Assembly: GCA_016110215.1 (NCBI GenBank)
Contig: JADWQD010000005.1
Span: 1,984,001 to 2,048,000, forward strand
Source: Capronia americana
Lineage: Eukaryota > Ascomycota > Eurotiomycetes > Chaetothyriales > Herpotrichiellaceae
Length of the DNA: 64,000 nt
Direction: 5' to 3'
Below the pieces are notes generated by a model. It had not been told where the DNA came from and ran no database searches. It was given only the letters and a program-made list of their open reading frames with translations. Positions 1 to 10,329 of this stretch are shown here, piece by piece (within the stretch, counting starts at the first letter, position 1; each line of letters begins with the position of its first letter). The position numbers and the translations under genes are program-made.

Positions 1-2
1 CG

Positions 3-1994
3 GGCCAACATCTTCAGAAGGAAAAGGCCTATGTACCGCCAGTTCTGTCCTGCAAGGCAGAGCATCCTACGGACTCTCTGGAAGTATCTGTTGGGTTCTT
101 CTGTCTGCTCCGTGACTTGCAACAAATGCGCGAAGTCATCTCAGAATGCTGGAAAGATTACCAGAGAGGTACGGTTGATCTGACTGCGGCTGCTTTGACA
201 TCAAATGCAGCGTTTGAGCTGGCATGCCGCATGGAGGAAGACTTGGATGACCTTGCTGGGTATGAGGGACCCGAGTCGCTTCTGAAGAGTCAGCATGCCA
301 TGCTTTGTGAACGCCTGAGAGAGTTGCCGGAGTACACCGACCTGCCCGATGACGATCTCGAGTTTGCGACGCACCACGCCGCGCCAGAAGCCTTCTTGTG
401 GCCGGCCTACAAGCACCTCAGATATTTCTTGGACATTGGTTGTATGAGGACAATGTTTAACGTGCCAGGAGACATCCACAAACCAGAGTCCGATCGCTCA
501 AAAATGACGGAACAGCAGAGATTCTTGGAAGACCGTCGCCTCCTTGGCGATGCCTTTTCCGACATCACCGTCTACATGGGCGGCCAGGAAACACACCGGG
601 ACTCCCACAATGACGAATTGACCCGAGGCTTTCTCAACATGTTCTACTCCGGCAGAGTATCGTTGTGGCTCGCGTTTGCCACCCAAGTCTTCCTTGACGT
701 TCACGATACCCTTCGCGAAGATGTTTCCAATAGTTTCGAGCTCCTTCAACATGTCGGCAACACAATAGTGGGCGCTATGGCCGACCAGGTCGAATATCAT
801 CAGAACAGATCCAAGGAGCCATTGCCGCCCTTCGCCCATGCGTTCTGCCACTTGAGTGGTATTATCTACAATATCTGCGAGACAGATCTCCTGGAGATGG
901 TCCGCGGTTTCACAGATCTGTTTGAGGACGGACAAATCGAAAAATTCCGGCTCCTGAAGATGAATCCAATCTCCTGTGGGATCAAGCTGTACGCCATCAA
1001 AGCCATGTACCGCCATGTGACTTTTGAGTCTATCAGCGGCTGCGCCGACTCCATCCTGGCTTGTGCCCATTTGAACAACGCCCTGATACAGGAAGGCTAC
1101 GTGCAATCTCGGTGGCCAGACATGGACTTTGTCCACACCATACAGAACGAATCGCATTTGTACGCAGGTGCGGCTCCCAGAAACCCCGATGATTACTACA
1201 AGCGCTTTTGCCTAGCAGTTCTCGGCTTTTCCGTCACCAATTTCGCCCGGAACCGGAGGAGACCACATGACATTGCTCTAAAACCAAAAAGATGTCGGAC
1301 CTTGGAAAAGCGGACTCCCATTTCCGACGCGTTCTTTTTTCGCTACTGTTTCGATATGAATAGGAAGAATCTCAGTGCACAAGACCTGCAGGAAATCTTG
1401 GCGACGAGCAAGAGGCAGGCCGTGGCGAAAGTGTCGGAGGGCGAGGAGGCGCTCGTGCGTGACATTGTGATTCCGAAGGCTGCAGGACGAGACGCGAAAG
1501 CGTCAAAAAAGACCCGCTCCGTTGCTGCTCCGAAGATCAGCCCTGTCAATGTTCTCCGCAAGCTTCGCGCCTCGCTGCATGCAGAGTCTCTCGAGCTGTC
1601 GCTCGATTACATGGCCATGCATCGCATCTGCACCCAGCTCCTGATCTCAGTCAGGAATGCGGTTGCGGTGCAGATGAATGACATGTACGGAGCAGTCCCA
1701 GGGCACGAAAGAGGCCTCTCATCGGTCGTGTTCTTCATTCTGAGCGTCTTCGTGGCAGAGAAGGGCAAGTCCAAGTTGAATATCTTGCCGTTTCGGAAGG
1801 ACCACTACGAAGGCATGGGAGACCAGCTCATGCGCGAAGCAGCTGCCAAAGTCGTGGAGGTCACATCAAAGAAGCATGAAGAACCTGGAGATGTGTTCGG
1901 GAACCAGTTTACGTACGGAGACACCGTCGTGGCACGCGCCCACGCGTTCACGGGAATGGTGTTCCACGCTCATCCAGACGATGCGAAGCTTTGA
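3..1994 (+). CDS. DUF6604-family protein, 3' part (5' end outside window)
   Basis: The reading frame is open from base 3 with no start codon before it, so the gene enters from the left; about 663 residues are visible up to the TGA at 1992-1994. The visible part carries hallmarks I associate with the fungal DUF6604 family: an early stretch around YQRGTVDLTAAALTSN, the ELTRGFLNMFYSGRVSLWLA block followed by QVFLDVHDTLREDV, and LLKMNPISCG followed by a hydrophobic helical segment. There is a basic, Lys/Arg-rich low-complexity stretch around 1440-1530 that probably links two helical parts. No catalytic motif, signal peptide or membrane segment is visible. The function of the family is unknown. 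The family call is from remembered sequence pattern, not a search. The N-terminal domain that defines the family would lie outside the window. Confidence 0.72.
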   Translation, partial: GQHLQKEKAYVPPVLSCKAEHPTDSLEVSVGFFCLLRDLQQMREVISECWKDYQRGTVDLTAAALTSNAAFELACRMEEDLDDLAGYEGPESLLKSQHAMLCERLRELPEYTDLPDDDLEFATHHAAPEAFLWPAYKHLRYFLDIGCMRTMFNVPGDIHKPESDRSKMTEQQRFLEDRRLLGDAFSDITVYMGGQETHRDSHNDELTRGFLNMFYSGRVSLWLAFATQVFLDVHDTLREDVSNSFELLQHVGNTIVGAMADQVEYHQNRSKEPLPPFAHAFCHLSGIIYNICETDLLEMVRGFTDLFEDGQIEKFRLLKMNPISCGIKLYAIKAMYRHVTFESISGCADSILACAHLNNALIQEGYVQSRWPDMDFVHTIQNESHLYAGAAPRNPDDYYKRFCLAVLGFSVTNFARNRRRPHDIALKPKRCRTLEKRTPISDAFFFRYCFDMNRKNLSAQDLQEILATSKRQAVAKVSEGEEALVRDIVIPKAAGRDAKASKKTRSVAAPKISPVNVLRKLRASLHAESLELSLDYMAMHRICTQLLISVRNAVAVQMNDMYGAVPGHERGLSSVVFFILSVFVAEKGKSKLNILPFRKDHYEGMGDQLMREAAAKVVEVTSKKHEEPGDVFGNQFTYGDTVVARAHAFTGMVFHAHPDDAKL

Positions 1995-3107
1995 TGCGGC
2001 TGAGGTGGTAAGGTTGAGATCGTTGGCAAAGACCAGCGTGTCAGCACCTTCTCAGATGTGAGAGCCCAGGAAGGTAGTCAGTCAGTCTGTCTGTCTGTCT
2101 GTCCGAGGACCGACGAAATCAGTAATGTACAAAGCGTGTCTTCGGGATTGGAACCGTACCCAACACAATTGCTTGGGACATTGGTGCATTATTGGACAGA
2201 GAGGAGACTGTACTGCTGCATTGTGCTCTGCTGTATGTAGGCAGGCTGAAACCTTGGCACTTTTCAGATACTGCGACGAATCAAATGAACAAAATGCTGA
2301 ATTGTTCAACTTCTACCTCGTAAGCCTTAATACGGTGTCACTTAAATCCTCCGCTCGACCATGCCGTCCCGATGATTAGCCTGACCGAAGACGAGACGAC
2401 TCAAGTCCTTATACATGGCAATATCTATGCAGAGGCTTTACTGCAGACATGGCCTTGGGAGTTTCGATTATATGTTGGGATTGAACTCGAATGGGGTGTT
2501 GTGCGATGTAGTTTCATTACATACATTATGCGTATATTTCAAGTCCCGTAGGGGAGAGCATGCCATTACACCATTATCACGAGTTTGCACAGAGCCTTCG
2601 ATCCTCCGCTGTAGTCAGTTTCCCCGTCAATCTACTGCCCAGGTGATGGCCGAGAAGTGGCATTGAGGGCCGGGGCATACGGATCTTCATCACTGTTCAG
2701 CTGACTGGGTGTGTGGCAGGACGCAAACGCTCATCTAACCGAGCCCGGTGGAACGAATCAATGTCCTCATGTGAGTGGCATTTGCTCTTTGCTCACCATG
2801 GATGAGGACGCGACATGCTCACCCGTGTGGCACCCACCCGCCGTGAGAACCAGATATCGTAGGCCCCTGATCTCACCGCCAACCACCGAGATGACGCCTT
2901 GGAGGCTAGAGAAGCCATAGTATTTTGCACATAGAATGGTATATGTGGTTTCTTTCCGGTCCAGGTATCTGCCAGCTTGATAGTCTGTTCGAGAGTGCCA
3001 CTTGATCCGAAGCACGTGTAGGAGGCTCAGCTGGCCACGACCACGCCGCCATGTCTTTGGATCCGTGTTGGTGCCAGATCCAACAGGATATAAACACGAC
3101 ATTCCCA
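1995..3107. other. Intergenic region, no gene recognised
   Basis: Frames here are short and most begin at non-ATG codons. I see no conserved protein, tRNA or splice pattern. The only notable item is the tetranucleotide run at 2076-2103. The right part probably holds 3' UTR of the membrane protein encoded on the minus strand. Confidence 0.5.
2076..2103. repeat. AGTC/TGTC tetranucleotide microsatellite
   Basis: About seven consecutive 4-bp units (AGTC units passing into TGTC units) lie about 85 bp past the stop codon of the DUF6604 gene. Confidence 0.85.
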
Positions 3108-3869
3108 TCAAAATCCCGTCCACCACCAGGCTAGTAACAGCCTAATCCAGGGGATCAACCAAGAATAAAAGCACAGGACTATGAACACGGCCAAAGGATC
3201 CGACCGATCAAGAGGCGGTCGACTCTCATCGGCCTCGCGAAATCCTTGCGCGGAGAGAGCCCGTCCAAGTTCGACTTTGCCGCCCGACAACAAAGCCAAA
3301 AAGGTGGCCACAGCCATTGCGACCACGACAATGAACTTCTCGCCAGGATGCTGCGTCTCTTGCACATATCTGGTTGCAAGAATCCCCAGCCGATGCGTCA
3401 TCAACGTCACCAATGTGTGCAGAATGCTTGCTTGGACGAGTTGCGATTTGTAGATACCGGTACTGGAAGCTTGTTTCTCAGCCTCGGTGTTCGATTGCAG
3501 CGATGCCTCTGTGTTCGATAGGGAATGTTTGCGGTCGGGGCCGGATGTTTTGGAAGGTGTTTGTGTGGCTTCCAAGGATGGTGCGGGTTTCGCAACGTCC
3601 TCGTCCTCGTCCTTGTCCTCGTCCTTCTTTGGTGAGTTCCCGTCCTTGTCAACCAAAGAAGCGGCTTTCTCTCCAACAGCAGCATGCTCTCCTCCCGTAT
3701 CCGAAGTAGCACTTTCAGTGAGTGGAATACTCTCGATGACGCTGCTCATTTTCGACTGGCACGTGATAGACAGGATGGCGATGAACAAGGGGTAGATCAC
3801 GGCGACCCAGAGAAGTCCATTTCCCGATTTGCCAGGTTCATGTGACCGGGTGAGTGTTTGTTCCTGCAT
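3108..3869 (-). CDS. Small multi-pass membrane protein of unknown function
   Basis: A single uninterrupted frame of 253 codons begins with ATG at 3869-3867 and ends with TGA at 3110-3108. The protein has a hydrophobic segment near residues 20-37, a long polar and highly acidic middle (Lys/Asp/Glu runs such as KKDEDKDEDEDV, encoded by a TCCTCG-like repeat at about 3597-3630), then hydrophobic segments around residues 180-200 and 223-250. The last ends in a tryptophan-rich tail. This suggests an integral membrane protein with a large flexible acidic loop. I do not recognise the family. It could be lineage-specific. Single-exon structure and the composition bias keep confidence moderate. Confidence 0.55.
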   Translation of the reverse strand: MQEQTLTRSHEPGKSGNGLLWVAVIYPLFIAILSITCQSKMSSVIESIPLTESATSDTGGEHAAVGEKAASLVDKDGNSPKKDEDKDEDEDVAKPAPSLEATQTPSKTSGPDRKHSLSNTEASLQSNTEAEKQASSTGIYKSQLVQASILHTLVTLMTHRLGILATRYVQETQHPGEKFIVVVAMAVATFLALLSGGKVELGRALSAQGFREADESRPPLDRSDPLAVFIVLCFYSWLIPWIRLLLAWWWTGF

Positions 3870-4981
3870 CGCGAATTCTTCACATCAATAGGGTGCCTCG
3901 AGAAAAGATTGTATGCAAGGGATGAGAGCAGTTGACGGATGGTACGGTTGAGATGAGTTGAAGAAAGTGAAATGAGAGGGAGAAGTAGGCGGAATGCCAG
4001 TTCGATGGGTGGAGGGGCGGCGCTTGGCAATCAGGCTGCCTTGGGCCTCAGAATCGCACTCACCAATGCCTCCAAAGGTCCGCCTTACATACCCAGCGCT
4101 TATCTTATTGTAAGTCGGCCTGGTCGCGGCAAGCGCCATGGACTGTAGGTGCGGCAGCAGACGCCGAGGCGTATCCAAGGCGTATTCCTTCGACATCGGC
4201 GCACACGTCGGCTGTGTCTGGCGAGTGAGCGACACGATGCGCTCTATTGCATCGACGTCGAAGTTGACATTTTACATATCGAACGGTGGCGCTCTTGTAC
4301 GTGCCAGATCGACCACTTGTCTAGAATGTGACTCTGCGAACAGTGATAACTACTGTCCAGGTGCAACAAAAGTCTAGATTGATAGCTCTGTCGTGGTCGA
4401 TCCAAATGTCATGGCTGCTCGTAGGGCCACTGAAAGAAGGCTGTGGACTGAACATCACTGATAATATCACTGAGCTACCGGCAAGCATTTACCTCACATC
4501 GGTCTACACATAATCACGGCAGGCTGAGCTGTGATTTCACTCCCGGCGAGCTTCACTCAATTCTACCGAGACTACTCCCTTAAACGCTGGACATGGTACG
4601 AGGCCGTATTTTCGAGACGCAGACATGTCTCGACCCATGGCTCCTCTCTACTGAGGGCCTTTTACGTGGCATCGACCAGGCACCAGGCACCGCAACACCA
4701 CCATGGATGTGGTACCATCGTTCTTTCCATCCTTCCTCCCGACCATGGAAGGCTCAGCCCGGTGGCTTCTCTGTCATATAAATAGCTGAGAGCTGGCCTC
4801 TCCTACAATGGGGAGTACCATGATTTATATCACAGGATAATCCATTCCCTTCTATCGTTGTCAAAGTGAGTTGCACCCAGACGAAAGACCAGAAGAAGTA
4901 TCCAGACTGATATAAGGCGCTCAGTATATTAGACATTCCATCACCCGCTCGCTGTTACTCCACAGAGTCGTCGTAGAGGAT
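3870..4981. other. Intergenic region between divergent genes
   Basis: This 1.1-kb stretch separates two divergently transcribed genes. Frames are short and show no family signature. Two TATA-like sequences (4777-4784 and 4911-4916) lie upstream of the secreted-protein gene. Confidence 0.5.
4777..4784 (+). promoter_or_regulatory. TATA-like box upstream of secreted-protein gene
   Basis: TATAAATA lies about 200 bp before the ATG at 4982; a second TATAAGG-type sequence at 4911 lies about 70 bp before it. Either could set the transcription start. No experimental support. Confidence 0.35.
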
Positions 4982-6186
4982 ATGGCGGTGTCTTTCATCT
5001 CTCTTACCCTTCTCTGCGGCTTTGTCTTGCATACCACGGCCTTCAAGGTGTCCTTCTACAACGGTCCCAATTGCGCCGGCGAATATGTGGGAACATGGGT
5101 TGGTGGAGAAGAACAGGGCTGCCGACAAGAATATTCGTGAGCTATTCCATGGGCAACCTCCAACACCCGGGGCCAGGAGAGCTAACTGTTCAAAGAGGCA
5201 TCGCTGAGGGGGCGGTCATCCAATCAACTGGGGCTGTCGACGACTTGACTACGGTTCAGTTTTACAGTTCTGATGACTGCACTTCGGGGACTGAGATCAG
5301 CCGCGCCGACGCCGGCTGTCTCACCGTTGACAATGGCGCTATCGGGGCATATAAGTCCTTCCATGTCGTCTCAAGCAATCCACTCGCTCGGCGTGCCTCG
5401 ACAAGGCTCCCACCAAAGCAACGCCGAAATCACTTCCGGAACACAAGTACGCAGGATCCCAATCCCAGGGCTCCATTACTCTACCACGGTATGACCGCAG
5501 CGTTCGACGGCGTTGAGTACAAGTGGCAGCAAATACATGCTACTGGATACATGGGAATCCTGCCTCACAAGTGGGATGAAGCTTTGCATGCGAGAAATAC
5601 CACCACAATGTCTCTCGGCAATGACAGACACTCCGAGGCCAAAGATTTAGAAGAACGCAACTTGTTTGAGGCTGTATGCTCTACATATACGGTATGCACC
5701 TCTGCGATTTTGGCCACTGGGAATAGCGTCGCGACGATAGGACAGTTTGCAGGTCCTTACCTTGCGAGCGCGGCGCAAGCGGCACTTTCAGCCGGCGTTT
5801 CAGTGAACACGTTCCTGAACAACAACCCTTTCATTGCTCAGATCACGGCTGGTGAGTAACTTGTTCCCAAACCATTTGTTGTGGACAGAGTCTGACAGAG
5901 AACAGGAGGAGCAGCCGGGGTAGTCGCAGCCTGGGTTGGTGCTAAGCTCCAAGGAGATTCCAACAACTGCCAGGCATGTTCGACCCAGAACGACCAAATC
6001 GACGCCCTTATATCGATTCTTCAATCTCAGAACTCCGTCATTAACGCGGCATCGGCGACGGTGACGACGCAAGTGGAAAATGCCGGAGACGACGTTTTCA
6101 GTTTCACCATGACCGTGGTCGCCTGCGGCCAAGCACTTACGGCAACAGGTTGCGGTATACCTGCTGGCTTTTGCACTAGTGTGTAG
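4982..6186 (+). CDS. Secreted two-domain cysteine-containing protein, possible effector-like
   Basis: Three exons: 4982-5136, 5196-5851 and 5906-6186, giving 363 residues. Intron 1 (59 bp) has GTGAGC, a GCTAAC branch point and AAAG; intron 2 (54 bp) has GTGAGT, CTGAC and ACAG. Both joins restore one frame. Residues 1-20 form a signal peptide. Residues 21-112 form a small domain with Cys31, 47, 80 and 93, resembling small secreted fungal proteins with a beta-rich fold. Residues 113-130 are basic and contain two Arg-Arg sites suited to Kex2 cleavage. The C-terminal part (150-363) has a long Ala/Gly-rich hydrophobic stretch (about 222-286) and Cys213, 219, 292, 295, 344, 353 and 360. I do not recognise the C-terminal domain. 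Secretion is well supported by the sequence; any role in interaction with other organisms is inference. Confidence 0.72.
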
Positions 6187-6991
6187 AGGTGTGGGTGCTT
6201 TGAGATTTCTGATTCAATGGATTGCTCCAAGGCCGCAGGCGACCTCGGACTCGACACACGACTTCAGGACTACGGCTCTTCAGCGGTATATTGCGGACCT
6301 CAGTTAGAATACGGTCAGGCTGCTTGTGGGTTTCTGTGCTCGGTTTCTTCTCCAGTATGAGGTGTCGCGGATGGCGTACCGTTGAATGCACTTTAAGGGT
6401 CGAATTTTGTACAAGATTGGGCGGCGTTATTCTCCTGTAACATGCATCCCGTCAATCATAACAATGTTCACTGAATGATACCAGCTGCAACTTTTGAACC
6501 ATTGGAATCCATTGACCCTCAGAGCCGCACTGTACCGTTGTACCGTTGTACTGAACAGGGACCAGACCCTAACGTGAATTTAGAGAGTGCGTTTCCACTT
6601 CCAATACCGGTCCCTGTGAGAGAACGACTCACTTAGAATCATGTCCACAGGAACCAACTATACAAGTATAACTACAGGGAGAAATAGGATTTTGCAGGTA
6701 AAGACAGCATGAAGCCTAAGTCAGTCGAAGATCAAAGATTCTTCAGATGAGGCGAGAAGAGGGAGGTTTCACGCCTTACACGGAGAAAGCGTCCTTTGTG
6801 ATTCTCGACGGAAGAATGTTTGCAGTTTCTTGTCGATATTAGCCCTATATTAAGGGAGATATTATTAGTTTTATTAGTCCCGCCTTATACTGTAGAGGCA
6901 GACCAACTCGGATACAGTATATAAAGTAGTCATTCGTCAAAGATCGTCCGGCTTGCTTCGCCCATCCCCGACACATCCATGACAAACCTTC
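6187..6991. other. Intergenic region with a degenerate dispersed repeat
   Basis: No coding frame is convincing. The stretch holds the repeat copy at 6650-6790 and an AT-rich patch at about 6836-6885 just beyond the 3' end of the next gene. Confidence 0.5.
6650..6790 (+). repeat. Degenerate dispersed repeat, copy 1
   Basis: The block starting AGGTAAAGAC at 6696 and running to about 6790 aligns with 10162-10254 with roughly one small gap. Shared words include GAAGCCT, CAGT, GAAGAT, GGCGAG, AGAGGGA and CGCCTT. Weaker similarity runs left through TAACTAC and CACAGG. Both copies lie just downstream of the 3' ends of minus-strand genes. By eye, about two thirds of positions match. Confidence 0.55.
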
Positions 6992-8851
6992 TCATTCGAG
7001 CCGCACTAGCTGCTGCAAGATGACATCTTGTAGTCGAGGGCAATATACATACTGCTGCTGCAGAAAGCCTGCTAGGTCCTCGAAATCCTTGAAACCGAGT
7101 TGTGCTGCCAACGGGCCAATGCGAGCACTGAAATAGTCGTGTTCCCGGAACGCACCACGCCTGTTGTCCTTCAAGTAGGCTTGCTCGGTATATGCGCCGA
7201 CGGAATATATCCAGAGCATATCGAAGCGCCTTATATCAACTGCCTCCCCCAATTGACCAAAGGGAGGTTCAATATTGCGGAGCACATTCTCGTAGAGCTT
7301 TTCATAAAACAGTGGGGACTCGCGAAACCTGTCAGCCAGGTAAGGTTCTTGGAAGATACATTTGTCGAGGAGGCGGAGAGCCAGACACATGGCAAGATCG
7401 AAGGTGTCATGGAGCTTTTCGGTGGATCCTGATTTTGGTGCAGCCGATGCCGACAGAGACTCGGAAATATCGCACCAATGCTGAAGGCATCGTCCACGCA
7501 ATGCCGATGTTCGCAGGTTAGACCATCTCAGCAGGCGAAAGAGATGATCACGTTCATCCGGGGTGGGCAGATTCGACTGCGATTGCGTGACCTTTACATC
7601 CTCGATCATTGCAAGCTCTCTCATATCTTCGAGCAGCCTCTTCAGCATGGTACATGCGGTCGATGGTCTATACTCCCCTGAGCCTTCCACGTCCTTGGTC
7701 GAGAGTAGACCATACTCGGCACAAAGTGCAGGGAGAATGGCGCCCAAATCCTCGCACTTGTGCTCCGAGAGTGAATTGGCCGAGCGACTCATGCTGCTCC
7801 ATGGACCAGGATCCCATTCGTCGGGATCGACCGCGGGTCGTGTGCTGTTCAGACTAGCCTGTCCGACAATGACACGCGCAATGAGTTCGAGTTCATGACC
7901 TGACAAAGTCTGGAGCCCGCCCAGCATGCGAACTATTCGTTGAGCAGCGACGACATGGATACGGGAAGTGTCGTAGTCCTTCAGGAAATATTCCACAGTT
8001 GCCAACATTTGTGATGCATCCTTGATTGCCAATAATTCGTGTCGTGGCAAGACGGTGGAGTTTGATTTGGCCACCAGCTCGCGCAAAGACTTGAGAGCGA
8101 GGCCTTTGAAGCTCTTCACCAGCGTCAAATTGTCGACAACAAGTCCTCCTTGATAGGCTCCCAATGTCAAATATCCCAAGGCAAGGTTGGAAAATGTGAG
8201 TGCTGGAGAATCGTATACCGTACCGAAAGATCTGACGAGGTCGCTGGCAAGGTCCTGATGGTACAGCCGCGTGTTGACTTCGGATCCCCAAACAAAGCTT
8301 TGGCAAGCTAAACGTGCCATGTCCAACAGAACGAATTGCTGAGGCTTTAAAGGTACGATGGTGGAGTTGAACGGATCTGAGTTGCCTCGGTGGATTGTCA
8401 AGGTGAGTTTCGAGGCTTTGCGATCGTGCTGAACCTCGGTCGCAGAGCTGAGTGAGCAAGCTCTAACATGGTTGCTGGGATCTCGACCCTGAGAACGCGT
8501 TTTGTGGCGCGAGAGCGGCCCGGGGACGCTATGTCGATGTTTTGGGGGTGTGGCGGTGTGACTTCGACGATATTGGTCATCTGTTTCGAAATATTCAAAC
8601 TCTTTGGATGGTTCATATTCCTCGTCGACATCGACCGGGCCAGCCAAGCGAGAAATCCTCAACGTGAAAGGTGTAGCCGGGCTGGTGGTGACACCACGGG
8701 ACTTCTTCGCTTTCAGAGATAATTTTGCAGCATGTGAGACCTTTGCAGCATGAGCCCTTGCTGACGAGCGCAACGCGTTTCCTTGTGGCTCGTTCTTCGA
8801 CGCCGGATCTGCGTTGATGAAAAGAAACTGGTTTGGGTAGGCAAGATCCAT
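6992..8851 (-). CDS. Fungal transcription-factor-domain protein lacking a zinc cluster
   Basis: A single frame of 619 codons starts with ATG at 8851-8849. The N-terminus carries FLFINADPASK followed by a basic Ala/Lys-rich segment, a layout common in fungal regulators related to the Fungal_trans_2 (PF11951) group that have no Zn2Cys6 domain. Residues about 45-150 are polar and probably disordered. From about residue 165 the protein is helical, with features of the fungal transcription-factor middle region. No Cys6 cluster or C2H2 finger is present, so direct DNA binding is not evident. It may be a co-regulator or a descendant of a regulator that lost its DNA-binding domain. No intron is needed. 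Target genes are not indicated by the context. Confidence 0.68.
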   Translation of the reverse strand: MDLAYPNQFLFINADPASKNEPQGNALRSSARAHAAKVSHAAKLSLKAKKSRGVTTSPATPFTLRISRLAGPVDVDEEYEPSKEFEYFETDDQYRRSHTATPPKHRHSVPGPLSRHKTRSQGRDPSNHVRACSLSSATEVQHDRKASKLTLTIHRGNSDPFNSTIVPLKPQQFVLLDMARLACQSFVWGSEVNTRLYHQDLASDLVRSFGTVYDSPALTFSNLALGYLTLGAYQGGLVVDNLTLVKSFKGLALKSLRELVAKSNSTVLPRHELLAIKDASQMLATVEYFLKDYDTSRIHVVAAQRIVRMLGGLQTLSGHELELIARVIVGQASLNSTRPAVDPDEWDPGPWSSMSRSANSLSEHKCEDLGAILPALCAEYGLLSTKDVEGSGEYRPSTACTMLKRLLEDMRELAMIEDVKVTQSQSNLPTPDERDHLFRLLRWSNLRTSALRGRCLQHWCDISESLSASAAPKSGSTEKLHDTFDLAMCLALRLLDKCIFQEPYLADRFRESPLFYEKLYENVLRNIEPPFGQLGEAVDIRRFDMLWIYSVGAYTEQAYLKDNRRGAFREHDYFSARIGPLAAQLGFKDFEDLAGFLQQQYVYCPRLQDVILQQLVRLE

Positions 8852-10329
8852 TTCGTGCGTTCATCCAATGTCAACGATAGGATAGCGCAAATCAAGCCGT
8901 TAGACATAAATGCGTAGTCATGCTTTGTCTTCAACATAGGCTCTTGATAACAAAGTTGTCGAGGCGCCAGGTTGCAGAAATAAGAAGGTGCTACCTCTCT
9001 TTTTGTCCGGTATGCAAGAAGCATAGAGTCAACGACTCCATGTAGTTTGTTCCTTTTTGGGCAACCAGCAGTGGGCCCGGTGGTGAGTAAGAGTCTTCGC
9101 TTTATAAATCAGCGTCCACGAACAATGGGTGAATGGCACGCCTTATTTTATAGATGCAATTTAGCAATTCATGTCCCTCCCACCGAGGCAGGCCTCATGG
9201 TCATGGCACTCGCAGAGTCTCCCCTGGCGCGGACAAGCCAAGCCGCACGGGGATGATCACTGCAAAGAAGAGACCGAATCGGATTGGGTCGCACGCCTTC
9301 AAGAGGGTTCTGCGGGGGCAGGACGAGAGATAGAGGGCGCGGCTGATGCTGCAGGCGGGCGGAATGGCAGGAACGCTTCGGGGGGCCTCGGGAGGAGGAC
9401 TGGTTCCTCCGAGACATCGAACCGTGCCAAGGACGAGGGGTCCGCTGACGGTGTCGGTGCCACGCCAACGCCAAGGATCCCGATGCCGCTGGCGTTTATT
9501 GATGGGGGACCTCAGAGGGCTGTGTAAGGCGGACTTTGGTGCTGAGCGAATGGACAGGGAGTCAAGGACCCCGCGGCTCTGACCCATATATGTAGCTTGG
9601 TAAGCTACAGGTGTCCTCTGAACGACTGACTCATTCAATCAATCCCTCCCGCCGAAACGAATCGACAGCGCTACGGTACTGACCGATCTCGATCTCTCCC
9701 GTCCCCACGGATATGCAAGACCAGAGCCGAGGCCCCATTTCCAGTAATATCAAGCCATAAAGGGAACGAATGACATGCGTACGAGTAGTTGTACTACAGT
9801 AGTACGACATAGCAACACTTGGCGCAAAGTCACCTCTGTCTTTGAGTTTCTTGACCTCCGTCTACCGAGTACGTCCACCAAGTATCAGGACCCGACTCAG
9901 GGACTAGCACCAAGATGGAAAACAGATCCACAACCCCAAAAACGGGGAGGTGAAGGGAATACCGCACTCAAGACACGACAATGAGCTGGCACGCTGGTTG
10001 TCCAACGGCCTTTCCTTTCGCACGATCCCCTCATTCAGGACAGGACGCCAGCCGATGCAAACAAGAAATATCAGGTTAGACAGTTCGATACAGCCAGTCT
10101 ATGTCTGTTGACACAGGTAAGTTGATTATGCCGGCGTAACTACCGGCGGAAACGAGACTGCAGGTAAAATCAACAGGAAGCCTGAGACAGTAGAAGATTT
10201 GAGATACGGAGACACGGCGAGGAGAGGGACGCTGTACGCCTTGCATGAAGAAACTTCTTTCCAGTCTGCTTACCTGCTACTTGTAGGCCATCTTTCCGCG
10301 CTTCAGACTATTAACATCAGTAATTTGCG
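8852..10329. other. Intergenic region, no gene recognised
   Basis: Long frames between 9169 and 9640 occur on both strands at once, with arginine- and proline-rich translations and no family signature, as expected for GC-rich non-coding DNA. A short hairpin (GTACTAC/GTAGTAC) sits near 9793-9810. Copy 2 of the dispersed repeat lies at 10105-10254. Confidence 0.5.
10105..10254 (+). repeat. Degenerate dispersed repeat, copy 2
   Basis: Partner of the copy at 6650-6790. The best-matching part is 10162-10254, beginning AGGTAAAATC. It ends about 75 bp from the stop codon of the next minus-strand gene. Confidence 0.55.

Noticed and set aside
9169..9640. Overlapping frames on both strands in the 8.9-10.3 kb gap
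   Set aside because: Arg/Pro-rich, no conserved family, open on both strands at once; fits non-coding GC-rich DNA.
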